Shown here in pieces: positions 25,116 to 37,268 of a DNA stretch of 64,000 nt (position 1 is the stretch's first letter; each line of letters begins with the position of its first letter). The notes beneath the pieces are model-generated. The model saw only the letters and a program-made list of their open reading frames with translations, searched no databases and was not told the origin of the DNA. A program made the position numbers and the translations under genes. Origin of the DNA: Serilophus lunatus (Eukaryota > Chordata > Aves > Passeriformes > Eurylaimidae); assembly GCA_013399895.1 (NCBI GenBank), contig VXBA01002668.1, positions 2,417,580-2,481,579 on the forward strand. Reading direction: 5' to 3'.

Positions 25116-25543
25116 GTGAGGAAAGACCTCAGATTGGTGATGCTGACATTTACTGAGTTTGCTGTTTCTTCACTAGAAAGTGATGCCTCTGTAGGTGTGT
25201 CTGATGCAGGGTGACTGCTGCTTTATAATCGATAATTGGAGAAATTCTAAAGATGCTTTCATGTAATTATTTTCATTTAAAATGGTGCAATGATCTCATG
25301 AAGCTATGTTGAGGATAAATATGATGAGTATATGCTTGTGGTTGAATAATTAGGGTTGAAACTGTTCTGATATGTAAAGTAAGAAGTAAATTATACATAT
25401 CCATATCAATCCAGGCTGTTACTTTTTCTTTTCATTTCTGTACCTCTGTGCCCTCGTTAAAAATCAGGGCTCAGTTGTACTGGGAGGCAGAAGTGGCTCT
25501 GAAGCAAGTCTGATGACTATTTTCAATTTTGTATGATGTCAAG

Positions 25544-25662
25544 ATTCTTCTAAGGAGTAAAGAGATAGAATTCCTTGAATTGGATTTCCTTCTTCGATTC
25601 AGAGTTGAACGCACAAGAGTCCTGTTGACTTCCTAACTGCTCAGTCATGGAGTGCCATTAAG
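25544..25662 (+). pseudogene. DNAH11: DNAH11 exon relic: LELDFLLRF ... SPVDFLTAQSWSAIK
   Basis: ILLRSKEIEFLELDFLLRFR occupies one frame and SPVDFLTAQSWSAIK another, so a single base has been lost near 25618-25620. Both halves match human DNAH11 closely (LELDFLLRF, SPVDFLTSQSWSAIK). The acceptor (CAAG, ending 25543) is present. The donor is not: the bases after the final Lys codon are AGTAGT, as if one A had been inserted before GTAGT. Confidence 0.86.
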
Positions 25663-26228
25663 AGTAGTTTGGGAAAACTGCTTTTTAGTTCTAAATCCTT
25701 TCTGGTGTTATTTCTGGACACGTGCTTCAACTAGATAATTTCAAATAAAGTCATACATTCTACTGTAATTTTTTTAATGGAACTAATGATGCTTTCAAAG
25801 AGGAGTTTTCTTTGCTATTTGAGTGCATATTTCCTTAGACATCACAAACCTTTGTGAGGAATTTCTATTTTAACATCATTTGTCTGGTCCCCTAAAAATA
25901 TAATTTTATCTTTATGGCACTCTTTACTGTAGTAAACGTCCCATACAATATTTCCACTATCTTGATGTTGTATCTCGATGTTTAACGGTATGCAGTATGC
26001 AGACAGTATGGCAATACCAACCACAGTTAACTGTTATCAATATTATTTTTATATATGTGGACTCGTGTGCATAGCTATGCAATATAATGTTTTAAGGCAA
26101 GTCCTTTTTCTCTTATAATTACTTAGACTAGGGGTTTTTACATACCTCAAAAAGTATCAGAGCTGTCCTGTTTCAGTCATCACGCAGAAACTACATCATC
26201 TCTGTTTCTGTCTGTGGCATGCTTCCAG

Positions 26229-26438
26229 GCTATGGTTAATGATGGATGTGTTCAGAGGCGTAGATAAAGATATTGAAAGATCCATCAAGAAGTGGAAGAA
26301 GTTGGTGGACTCAGAATGTCCAGAAAAGGAAAAGTTCCTCCAGGAGCAGGAAAAAAAAAAAAAAAGGAAACAAAAAAAAAAGCTCTTTTCAGAAACTAAT
26401 AATACTGTCCATCAGGACAGAAAGACGTATGCTCTGAG
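26229..26438 (+). pseudogene. DNAH11: DNAH11 exon relic: AAA6, SECPEKEK block with poly-A frame damage
   Basis: MMDVFRGVDKDIERSIKKWK, KLVDSECPEKEKF matches EEFRGIDRDVEGSAKQWRK and SECPEKEK. The frame is then disturbed by an A15 run (26351-26365) and a second A10 run; FQKLIIL appears in a different frame, and RKTYALR ends in the original one at the donor AG|GTATGA. At the 5' end, AMV and MMDV are also one base out of register after the acceptor CCAG at 26228. At least three indels are therefore needed. Confidence 0.84.
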
Positions 26439-27322
26439 GTATGAAATCTGAGGCCACATCTTTCAGGGCAACTGTGTGAGGGTGGTGGCTTGTCTGACAA
26501 AACTTGGATATTTAGATGAAAAAAAATAACTTCTAAAACTGGATGATCAACCTGAATTTGAGATCAATGGCTGTGGTCCTTCCTAGCCTGTTCTGTTGGT
26601 GAAGAGTTTATGAAGCTGTAGTGTGCTAAGACATGAGTCACAACATATTTGGAAAGCTGTGATTTTTTTTATTTTGCATATAGGTACCTGAGGAAAATAC
26701 TCATTCATAAATGGATGTACAGTAAGCTAACCTGTTAATAGCTAGAAGTGTAGTTCTCATCATGGTATTAGGGTTGGTAGGTAACACCAGAGGATGGCCA
26801 TTTTTCAGGTCTCTGTTTTGAAAATTCTGTGATACCAAGAAAGATTCAACTGTGCCTACTGACTCATCTCATCCCAGTTTTGATCCCAAGTGATGATCTT
26901 ACACACCCCAACACAGGTTTTACCCATTTTCATGTGACTGAGAGTCTGAGAATTCAAGTGTTGTCTTCATCCTGAGAATGCAAGTTTTGTCCTGAGTGTT
27001 TATTTTGCCCAGCAGCTCTGGCTTTATGTTACAGTATTGCCTGCATGTAATGAGTTCTTAAATTCAGTTATCAAAGAGGTCCTTTTCATTCAGAAGTTGC
27101 TGTTTTCTTTCACGTGGCCTCTATCCCACAGGGAAATGGGAATGATAATCTTCACTCTTGCTTCACATCTGCTTCCCTTCATGCCTTTAGTTCACTCTCC
27201 TGATGATTTCTTTGATGAAATGATCTTTGCTATCAGACACTCAAGTCAGAGAATGGTGCAAATTTGAAGCATTTATCAAGCAAAATTTTTTATCTTTAGT
27301 GGATGTTTTGTCATATGTATAG

Positions 27323-27474
27323 GAACTTTGTGAAGGAAAAGCATGGCTCAAGGTATGTGGGAAACATAAGGACTGATTTAGCAAAATGCTAAGAGAGCAG
27401 TCTGGCCACTCTTGTATTTTTCATTCTGTCTTCAGGAGTAGACCCACTTGAAGAGACACTACTACTGAGGCACT
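27323..27474 (+). pseudogene. DNAH11: DNAH11 exon relic: AAA6, FFILSSGVDPL block
   Basis: Beginning after acceptor TATAG, phase-matched to the previous donor, the frame reads NFVKEKHGSRYVGNIRTDLA, KC, a TAA at 27390-27392, then ESSLATLVFFILSSGVDPLE. Human has NFVEEKLGAKYVE and ESSPATPIFFILSPGVDAL. The stop replaces Glu. No clean GT donor is visible after the Leu-rich end; weaker similarity to LGFTID may continue to about 27500. Confidence 0.85.
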
Positions 27475-28071
27475 AGATAAGCCTCTTATTTGCTTCTGAT
27501 GAGAGGATCACTTAAAGAAAGAAAAATTGAGCTGAAAAGTGAAATGGAGCATGCAGGGCTAGAAATATAGATAAATCGATACATGGTTATATGCTTGTGT
27601 GTATGTGCTCATAAACACATGCATGTATGGGTGTATTTTTTTTTACTAAACAGAACAAAGCCTTCTGGAGTCATCTGTCACTGCAGTGGAGCATGCGTTA
27701 CTATGGAAAGTTGGGCATAGTTTATTTTCATCAGAAGAACCAAGTTCTAAAGTTTTTTCCACCCCCACCATATTCATAGCAATGGGGTAGATGAAAAGTG
27801 TAAGGCCATAACCACTACAGTATGAAGAAATTTTTAGACTGAGTATTCCTCTGCTTGGCATAATGCAGGTTTCTTTTGTTCTGTTTTCTACCTTTTGACT
27901 AGATGAGGGCCAAAGGGCAATTTTCTCCATGCTCATGTAATCTTGTGCCCCCTGTGACTAAATAATGGTCATTATACAAACTATATTCAATTGTATAGGG
28001 CTCTGTGGCTTTATACTTAGGATTACTATTCCCCACGGACAATAGTGAGAATACCAGGTTAATACATTTGT

Positions 28072-28148
28072 GACCTCACAGTGCTCAATTTAAGCTCAGG
28101 CCTCACAAGGTGAGAGGCTTATGCATTTACCCACTGAACCAATCAGTT
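28072..28148 (-). repeat. tRNA-like relic, possible old SINE head
   Basis: The reverse complement contains TTGGTTCAGTGGGTAAATGC (A-box-like), a hairpin CCTCTCACCTTGTGAGG where an anticodon arm would be, and GAGCTTAAATTGAGC where the T arm would be. No family was recognised, and the match may be accidental. Confidence 0.3.
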
Positions 28149-28499
28149 AAAAAACTGATGTGATATCTACCACATGTTGCTCCCTTTTTCATAAGGGAAT
28201 TGCTCTGTACTCCCTGTAAGAGTTTCTAAAGCTCAGTAACAATGCTGAACATCTATCAAAATGTCAAAAGGTTCATTATCTTAAAACCAAGGGAACAGAT
28301 TTCTGCAGGCTTTTTCTAATACCAGCAATAGGGCCACTGTTGAGAGCTCGCAATTTTGCTTGTTGAAATTGTAAGGGTTTAGTGAAGTGCCTCAGAGGAA
28401 GTAATATGCATTGCACAAGTGATAGTGAAATTAATGGGGGCATTATCATTCTTTTTCCTTTCTGCTCTGCTAATTTCCCTATCTCCTCCCCCCCTGTCA

Positions 28500-31294
28500 C
28501 TCACCCTTCCCCAATTATTTCTATTGCAGGCAAAAAGCTGGGGTTCACTATAGACTCTTGAAGATTTCATATCTCCCTCTGACAAAAGCAGGAGACGGCT
28601 GTCAAGGGAGGCACTCTTCACGGAGGCTGCCCAGCATGGCCATGGGATTCTTTTCCAAGTGAGTGTCAAATAGTCCCTCTGATAGGGAATGCCTCCTCAG
28701 ATGGAGGGATGTTCCCAGATCACAAAATCTGTGATGGATTATGGCAAAATTTTAAGCAGCTAATAATTTTGTTCCATTTGCTTTTGATTGTAACAGGATA
28801 AACATCATATTAATAGGGTGTATGTCATGTTTTGCTGAACGGTGTCACCCTCCCAGGAGGAATGGGAGGGATAAAGCAGAAAGCCCCTGGTGGGTAGGTA
28901 GGACTGCCCTCAGGCACACACTTCCCCTGCCTAATTAAGAGCTCCTGTTCCATTCATCGGGCCATAATGGAGACTTTAATGAAATGGGTCTGACTGCCCC
29001 TGGGAAAGCAGTATAATTAGCCCTGGAGTGCTGGTTTTCAGAGATAGCAGCTATGGCTTTGGCCAGCATTGTGTGGACCAAGAACCCACTCTGCAGTGGA
29101 CAAAAAGATCCATGTGATCCTCTGTCGAGCTGTGGTTTCCCAGCACAGTAATGGAGCAAACAGGAGCACTGCAACTGTAAATGCTACTGAAAAAAGGTGC
29201 CCCCTTCCCAACTTTCTATGCTAAATAGCTAATGTGTGTATGTGACATCCCCTCCGCCCTGAAGCCAAACAAGAAACACATGTTGCAGGCCTTGAAATTA
29301 AGGTGGTCATGAAAATGGGGTCATTCCCTCCTCTTCTGGTTTTTACCTCAGCAGTCTAGTTTGTCTGTCAACCAGGTTGCCCTCAATAAATGAGGAGATG
29401 GGCTAGAATCAGTGTTGTCTGCTAGATGAAATCACCATGGGATTAGTGAGGGGCCCTGGTGTGCTAGGCACTGTAGGAACATGCACAAACTGCCCTCTTT
29501 GTTGGCTATGAAACAGGAGGAAATCTTTAACCAGATTTCACATAAATAAACTAATCGTGGTAGTCTGAAAATAACCCTGCTGTACTGCTAGTAAGTACTG
29601 AAATGTTTTGAAGAGAAGAGCCGAGTTGGTTTTCAGAGGAATACGAGTTCTCATCTGCTCTGAGGACCGAATGAGAAAATGGGAGATCGCAGAGGCAGTG
29701 TTGTGTGTCTGAAGCCACAGGAATGAATGGGGAACAGCTGAGAAACTTCTGGTGTTACAGACCTGCTCCATTTTCCAGCCTGTCATGCCTGGCCTCTGAG
29801 GGAGGAGAGAGGCAATGATTTTGCTGTGAAGTTACTAAAGGACTGGAGAAAGTCTGAAGGGAGACTCTAAAAAGATATTGGACCAAATCCCAAATGATGC
29901 TAAGCTAGAGCTAGTGAGATTTGGATGTACTCAGCACTTCTCACTCTTTAGTCTTCTAGGATTTGGCCCAGAAACCCTGTAAGTTTATGTTTCAAAAAGA
30001 ATCTTGGAGCAGAAATACAAAGTATTTTACTATGGATTTTATTGTAAGCCAGGGGGTGTATAATTAGATACTAAAAAGAAAAAAAAACAACCAACCTAAA
30101 GTCCCCAAACAAACAAAAAAACCCAACAACAACCAACCCAAGCGTGACTAAAAAATGCAAGCTACGCTTGCTATTCTGACTGACCTGGGGAATACTTTAA
30201 AAATTACTTTCACTTCAGATCTAGCAAAAGCAGGCGGCACAATCATTGTTAAACTGTCAGAAGAAAGACTAACAAAACTTTTTGGCATAGGGTTTAAGTC
30301 TTTTGTCATTCTTAATTAATTTCTCAGATTCAGACATCTGATGTATTAAATGTTTATTTTATTATTATATTAAGGCTCAGATCACTTCCACTTTGCATTG
30401 GATGGAGGTAGCCTATAGGAAAATGTAGGTGCTACCAGACTACTATGATATAATGCGATAGGAAATTCTCCCTCTCTTTCCATTCTCCTATTCCTTTTTC
30501 CACATGTCAAGGGAGAATTTGGGAATATCCCCTCAGCAGGTGTCATGATAAAGTGGTGTCGCAGCCAGGACGTGACCAACATGTCATAGTCCTTGTTTGG
30601 TGTATGGTGTATGCTGCATGGAGATTGCCAGTGCAACTAGCAGTTTCTGGCACATCAATGAAGAGCCAGAGAAAAGCTGCACAGCTGAGGTGCAGTTTAA
30701 ATTTAAATGCTAGTAGTGTAACACAGAAAGGTGGAGTGTGGGCTGATGGTGTGGTTAAAACATCTTTAGCCACTCCGCATTTTAAACCTTTCTTTTGATA
30801 TTCCCATTTTTTACCAGTAAGTTTTTGGAGGTAGGTACTTTTCCATTATAACTCCCTTTTCTGATCTGTCAGTGTCTTTCCACTCTCTTCCTGTGCCTAG
30901 AACCTTAAAGACTATTAAGTAGTCTGAAACTTATGTTTTAAGTAGAAGAATATCTGTAAACATTTTTCTGTCTAGCACTTTTGTCTTGCTCCCGATATAT
31001 ATATATATTGGACATGTTTTGTCTTAGATCCCAGTTCGGAAGGGAACTTTATTAGAGTCCAGATGTTTGATGAGTTATGCTTGTTTTTGCATGTGATAAT
31101 ACCCTATAAACTATTAACTTTATCCTGAGCTTCAGAATCAAGGCCTGAAATTTTAGAGACTAACAGAGAAAGATCAACACATATCAAGAAATGACGGTGA
31201 CTTGTTTCCCATTACAAATCCACAATGGCAACTTCTTAAGGACAAAATATGTATTTCTTTTCTCAAAATAACCATATTGTCTGTTTTTCAACAG
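28500..31294 (+). other. DNAH11 intron sequence lacking one expected exon
   Basis: The exon for the GKFHNVSLGQGQE to GGHWVILQ segment should lie between 27.5 and 31.3 kb but was not recognised. The stretch holds a candidate conserved block at 28900-29180 and an A/C-rich run. Confidence 0.45.
30085..30145. repeat. A/C-rich low-complexity stretch
   Basis: Runs of CAAA and CCAA type, common in avian introns. No coding content. Confidence 0.7.
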
Positions 31295-31523
31295 AATATT
31301 CATCCAAGTATCCAACTGTCTAGGAACCCTGGTAAAATTCCTTGAGCAATACAATGGAGAAAGTCATCACGATTTCGGTGTCTTTATTAGTGCTGAACCA
31401 GCTCCAACCCCAGAAGCGCACATCATTCCCCAAGGGATACTAGAGAACTCAATTGAAATTATCAGTGAACCTCCTGCAGGGATGCCAGCTAATTACCATG
31501 CTGCTCTCTATAGTTTTGACTAG
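31295..31523 (+). pseudogene. DNAH11: DNAH11 exon relic: AAA6, SAEPAPTPEAHIIPQG block
   Basis: The text LGTLVKFLEQYNGESHHDFG, VFISAEPAPTPEAHIIPQGI, LENSIEIISEPPAGMPA is easily recognised. The first residues (NIH) are one base out of frame, so there is an extra base near 31304-31307. The last codon before the donor is TAG (31521-31523), one substitution from the usual CAG. Acceptor AACAG and donor GTAAAA are intact. The following intron holds the nested LTRs. Confidence 0.91.
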
Positions 31524-32267
31524 GTAAAAGCAAGATGTATTTTTTCCCATTTGTTTGTTTCAATTACTCCTTCTGCTACGTGGAGAAGTGGTAGCACCGA
31601 TGACCGTTTTGGGAGAGACTGGGACTTTGGGATTATTGTGATTCCAAACTAACCTGACAGCTGCGGGGTGCCAGCCCTCTGTGCCCTGCACTGCCTCTGT
31701 GTTTCTCATCAGTGTTGGGCAGGAGGAAAGGCATGACAATAATGTTTGTATTGTTCAATATTGTAGTGGGTCGACCCTGGCTGGAGGCCAGGTACTCACT
31801 AAAGCCGCTCTCTCACTCCCCTCTGCAGCTGGACAGAGGAGAGAAAATACAATGAAAGGTTCATGAGTTGGGACAAGGACCGAAAGTGATCACTCTGATA
31901 TCAAATACCATCACAGGAAAAAAGACTCAAAGTGGGGATATTCTTTAAATTTATTACTAACAGAATCAGAGCAGGAATTTGAGAAGTAAAATAAATCTTA
32001 AAGACACTTTTCCTCCAACCCCCTCCCCTCCAGTTGTGTAGGGAGATGAGGAATGAGGGTTACAGTCAGTTGTTGTTTCTGCTGTTGCTCAGAGAGAGGA
32101 ATCCTTCCCCTGCGTCCCGTGGGGTCCCTCCCACGGGATACAGTTCTTCACGAACTGCTCCAGTGTGAATCCATCTCAGAGGCAACAGCTCTTCAAACTG
32201 CTGCCTCATGGAACACTTTTCCACGGAGTGCAGGCCTCCAGGCACAGGCTGCTCTAGTGTAGGCCCC

Positions 32268-33126
32268 TGTAGTGGTTTAACCCGGGCTGGGTGCCAGGGG
32301 CCCACTACAGCCACTCTCTCACTCCCCCTTGCCCAGCTATAGAGGAGAGAGAGAATATAACGAGAGGTTTCGTTATTCATGATAAGGACTACAGCAAATT
32401 CTTTCTTAGTCACCGTCACAGGCAAAACAAGACTCCATGTGGGAATAATAATCAAATTTATTACTAACAAGATCAGAGCTAAGAGTGGGAGACTAAAAGA
32501 CACCTTTTACCCCCCACCCCCTCCTTCTTACATCCAACCTATTCTCCCGCAGCGGTCAAGGGAAAAGGCGAGGTGGGGGGGGGAGGTGTTGCTGTGGTCA
32601 GCTGCTGTTCTCAGCCGCTGCTTGGGGAGAGGAGTCCTTCCAGCCGCATTCCATGGGGTCCATCCCTCACAGGATACAGTTCCTCTCACAAACTGNNNNN
32701 NNNNNNNNNNNNNNNNNNNNNNNNNNNNNNNNNNNNNNNNNNNNNNNNNNNNNNNNNNNNNNNNNNNNNNNNNNNNNNNNNNNNNNNNNNNNNNNNNNNN
32801 NNNNNNNNNNNNNNNNNNNNNNNNNNNNNNNNNNNNNNNNNNNNNNNNNNNNNNNNNNNNNNNNNNNNNNNNNNNNNNNNNNNNNNNNNNNNNNNNNNNN
32901 NNNNNNNNNNNNNNNNNNNNNNNNNNNNNNNNNNNNNNNNNNNNNNNNNNNNNNNNNNNNNNNNNNNNNNNNNNNNNNNNNNNNNNNNNNNNNNNNNNNN
33001 NNNNNNNNNNNNNNNNNNNNNNNNNNNNNNNNNNNNNNNNNAAACTTCCAGCAGCTTCTCAAAGAAGCCTCTCCCTCAGCCCCCCCCCCACTGCCACCAA
33101 AACCTGGCCACAGAGAAACCAATACA
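32268..33126 (+). mobile_element. inner solo LTR nested in the outer LTR
   Basis: A second copy starts TGTAGTGGTTTAACCCGGGC and ends GAAACCAATACA, in the same orientation as the outer LTR. Flanking 5-mers are GCCCC and GCTCC, a target duplication with one mismatch. The outer LTR resumes after it (CCACAAGTCCTACCAGG). The copy contains the assembly gap, so its internal sequence and true length are unknown. Confidence 0.78.
32696..33041. other. assembly gap (346 N)
   Basis: Unresolved bases inside the inner LTR. Apparent long reading frames across this position are artefacts of the Ns. Confidence 0.99.
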
Positions 33127-35707
33127 GCTCCCCACAGGCCACAAGTCCTACCAGGAAAACCTGCTCCAGTGTGGGCTTCTCTCCCCACGGGTCAGCAGGT
33201 CCCTGCCAGGACCCTGCTCCAACATAGGCCCCTCATGGGGTCACGACCTCCTTTCAGCATCCAGTTGCTCTACTGCGGGCTCCTGCATGGGCTGCAAGTG
33301 GATCTCTTTGCCCCTGTGGTCCTCCATGGGCTGTAGGGACACAGCTGCTCTATCATGGTCTTCATCATGGGCTGCAGGGGAACCTCAGCTCTGGCAGCTG
33401 GAGCATCTCCAGCCCTCCTTCTCCACTGACCTTGGTGTCTGCATTGTTGTTCACATGTTCTCACTCCACTCTGGCTGCCATCTTATCTGCACAGTAAATT
33501 TTTCCTTCTTAAATATGTTATCATGGAGGCATTGCTATCATTCCTGATTTGCTCAGTCTTGACCAGCTGTGAGTCTATCCTGTACTCCTCTGGCATTGGC
33601 TCTGCCAGACATGGGGGAAGCTTCCAGCAGGTTCTCACAGAAGCCACTCCTTTTTCCACCACCCTACCAAAACCTAGCCACAGAAACCCAATACAAATAT
33701 AGATATGCACAGGTATGCTTACAAAGATAGAAAGTGTATTTATTGCACCTGCTTTAGCCAGTGGTTCATTCTTATGAAAAACCTGATCATGTTCCAAGCG
33801 TGATCAGAGCTCTTCCTTTTGATGGTATTCACAAATTTTGCTCTGCTCTAAGTTTGGATTGACTATGTCCATTCTCCCACAGAGTGGATTTACATACCTG
33901 GGTGCTCAGGCAATGGCTCAGCACCCTACATATCCTGTAGTAAAGCATAAAGAAAGGAATTCATGTGCAAGGGTTAAATGTCATTAGTTGTTTTGTCTTT
34001 TGCTCTTTCCCTATGCTCTTTCCCTATTTTCCCTTCTGCTTGGTGGGTAGAAAGAAGAAGGAGAAAGAAGACGTGAGAATGTGGAGAACAGGTGCATCAC
34101 AGGATGTGTGTAGCTTCCTTCCCTCCATGTCCTTGGTTATCCCTGTTGCCTCAAAGAACTTGTAGGAAGATTCTAAATACCACTGCAAGTCAGCTTCCCT
34201 GCAGCAGTGGAAGTGCTGGAGCAGCCAGCTTGTTCGTATCAGCAAAGCAGACCATGAGAAAGGCAACCAAGACTGTAAACTTTCACCTTCCAGCAAGGTA
34301 TTTATACATGTATTTATTTGAACACAAGACACGTTAAGGCAGATCTGGTATTTGAAAAAGATAAGTAAGAGTTTCTTTTAAAAGGAACTCTGTTAACCAA
34401 TGCTGGGGAGAAAAAAAAAAAAAAAAAAGAACTGTGTCAGAGCTCTACCTTGGCAGGATTGATTCTGATGATATGAGCTGACACAGAAGGATACTTGTGA
34501 GAAAGGAAAAATAGCTGTGGTTTTGTAGCTGAACAGCTGATTTTTTTTTATAGCTTGTAATAATACTTTTAATGGAAAACTGAAAAAGCTAGACAAAGTT
34601 TTTAATATATGTGGTTCATGCACATAATTGTCCAACTTCAATCTGTTTATGCATATATATGTGCATATATAGAATATATATGTATGTATTTGAATCCAAT
34701 TTCTGAGCTTTGTACCTTAGGAGACTCTCTTTTCTCACCCATTATTCTGAGCCATGGGTGTTTGTGGCTTACCACATATCCCTGTGCAGACCCCATCTTT
34801 AATACGTTTCTAGTTAAGGTATTTTAATTTTTTTAAATTATAATAAGAAAAATCTAACTATGTCTAATCCAGGTGGAATATATTTCATGGTTTTGTGGTT
34901 TTATTCAGTGTAAAAAACTTGTGCTGTATTTTTCTTAGTTAAACTCAGCATTCTGACTTAAGGTGGATCTTTTTTTTGTCATGCACAAAATCCTTCACCT
35001 TTGCTACCTGTTGTTTATTTCAGGATGATCTATTTCCTTCTGAAAGCCAAGAGTTTCTCCGTCTGAAGTTTCTTCTACACATTTATGTTTTCATGGATAT
35101 CAAAAGTAATTTTGTTATATCCATTACTTCTTAAAGTAAAAGAATATAGAAAAAATGACAGAGTTAAGGATTCATTTCTTCAGGTTTTATAAGCAAATGC
35201 CAAATATTTTAAAAACCAGCTGAAGCCCTGTGCCGAATCTCATCTTGCTGACATTCTTTACTAACACTAAAAGCAATGGAGGCAAAAAAAGAAATATTAA
35301 ACTTCAATTTGAAACGTGACTCTTTGGAAAACAGTGTAAAATTTGAAGGAGTTTGAAGGCTTTTTAATAAACATTAAACTGTTAAACTATTAAATGTTAA
35401 AATTTTCTACTTATGCTAAGAAACAATAGGAGTTATCTAAGTAATATTTACAGAGTGCTAGTTAAAGACTCTATTTTTGTTGGTTTTAGTAGTGCAACAG
35501 TTCTTTCCTAAGGGATAATTGAAAATAAAAATGTCACTTGTGTATCTGGGAATTACTTTAAAAAATACTGCCCAATAGTCTCTGATCACTAAGAAACCCA
35601 TTTCTCACTCTCCTTCAGACTCCGGGCTTTTTTGGCAGCTGAGGCAGTCAGCTATCGATAACACTGCCGGTTGTTAGTGAATAAGTTATTCCTTTTTTCT
35701 TTGACAG

Positions 35708-35891
35708 AATACCCTTGAACTATGTCCCAGGGAAGGAGAATTTAAAAGTATCCTTTGTCCTTTGTGATATTTTCACACTTGTGTTGCTGGGACACTGAAG
35801 TTTGGCCCTCAGGGCTGGAATGGAAGGTACCGATCCAGTACCAGAGATCTGTGTCACTGTCCTCTGCAGCTATTTGGAGGCCCACATGAAG
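35708..35891 (+). pseudogene. DNAH11: DNAH11 exon relic: C-terminal domain, FKSIL ... YLEAHMK
   Basis: NTLELCPREGEFKSILCPL is followed by TGA at 35765-35767 (Cys expected in SLCYFH), then YFHTCVAGTLKFGPQGWNG. The end, ICVTVLCSYLEAHMK, lies in another frame and reaches a GTAAGA donor; the dynein norm is ICASVLYNYLEANPK. A deletion of a few codons plus a frameshift lies near 35843-35850. The acceptor TTTGACAG is good. Confidence 0.89.
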
Positions 35892-37219
35892 GTAAGAGGT
35901 AGTGGTCAGATAACCACACACCAAGGTCATACCAACTCACTCAGCTGTTTATACTGAATACAAGGAATACAAATCCTTTCTCTGAAGCTGTTATTTAAGT
36001 AGCTGGCATTATATGATGCTGCTGTTGAGTATGAAAATAAACCAGATCAAAGGAGATGGGAGGTTATGGGGGTTTTTTCTGGCAGTGGATGCTTGAACTT
36101 CGTAATATCGGTCAAACCAGTTCCACATCAGTAGCTAAGGGGGAAAAAAATGCCCTTCATTATGTTAACAAAAACAGGGGTTTACATGTGCATATATGCC
36201 AAATTCATTAGGCAGGTAATGAAGCATTTGCACAAATGTAATTACAAACAGCAATTCTGACAGTTCATAACACTGCATTAATAATCACTACAATTAGTTT
36301 TGATGATGGAAGCAATTTACAGCACGTCACATGTATAAATAATGGTGCATTTCCTGAATGTGTCATTATTATGTATTAAGGATGCCACCTTGTTGTGACT
36401 TTCTCAGTAATGTTCCCCTTGAGTCAAAGTTAAGGGTAGATGAGAGATTTTATTTCTAAGCTGCAGCATATTTCACACTTGTACAGTTTAAATATTGAGT
36501 TGAGGTCATTTGTGTAAGTTGTGAATGTGAAAATACAAAATGCCTAAATAAAAGGAGTAATTGTTTATTACTGAATGGGGTAGCATATTACTGAATAGAT
36601 CCTCCGATTTTAGTAATTTAAAGAAATTTCAGAGATATTTATAAAGAAAACAAGAGAGAGAAGGGTCGTGTCTTGATGATATGGTTTTCTCCATATCTCC
36701 ACACTTGTGTTTACTCCTAGAAATTAATTTTCTTTTTGCCTTCATACCCATACTGACTTTTATTTGGCTAATGGGACATCAAAGTGGTTTTTTCTTTTTG
36801 TGGTATTTGGTGTCATAATAGTGAAATAATTGCTTAATTTTACAGTGCTGATTTAACAATGTTTCCTATTTAGAAAGCAAGTCTATAAAATCAGCTTATT
36901 CCAACACTTAGTTTTCTTCGCTAATAAATCTTGCTGCTTTAAGCTCTGTTCTTTTCAAACCACTATTCATAAGCTAGATAATTAATTTTGCTAATTAATG
37001 AGAGGGAGGATTCTGATGACAGGGACTACTAGAAAGGTCTGTAAGATCAAGAATTATTTCTTCTCTCCTCTTGGTAATATTGCTTATTGGCCCTTCTCAT
37101 TGTATTGGTTAGTGATTCATTACCCTGTGGCTTTATAAGGATTTTTTTAACATAAATATTGGAGAAAGAAATAAGAAAATACATTTTTTTAAAGTGTGAC
37201 TTTGTATGTACAAATGCAT

Positions 37220-37268
37220 GTCTATGTCTTTGTGTGTGTGTGTGTGTGTATGTATATATACATATCTA
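37220..37268. repeat. TG/TA microsatellite
   Basis: About eight TG units followed by TATATACATATC. Lies in an intron. Confidence 0.88.

Larger units (their letters stand above)
31757..33700 (+). mobile_element. outer solo LTR of an endogenous retrovirus, with 5-bp target duplication
   Basis: The element begins TGTAGTGGGTCGACCCTGGC at 31762 and ends AACCCAATACA at 33695, with the TG...CA ends of LTRs. It is flanked by perfect AATAT repeats (31757-31761 and 33696-33700). Inside are the repeated GCTCC-type motifs and the passage TGGAGCATCTCCAGCCCTCC, which I recognise from a family widespread in Neoaves. No gag, pol or env was seen, so it is a solo LTR. It is split by a second copy at 32268-33126; without that insert it would be about 1.07 kb. 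It lies in a DNAH11 intron. Confidence 0.85.

Noticed and set aside
29285..29330. ALKLRW...KWGHS resembling ALEKASKGGHW of dyneins
   Set aside because: Only scattered residues match across a stop; no acceptor or donor in phase.
32379..33547. Several reading frames of 170 to 320 codons on both strands
   Set aside because: They run through 346 unresolved bases and LTR sequence, so they are artefacts.
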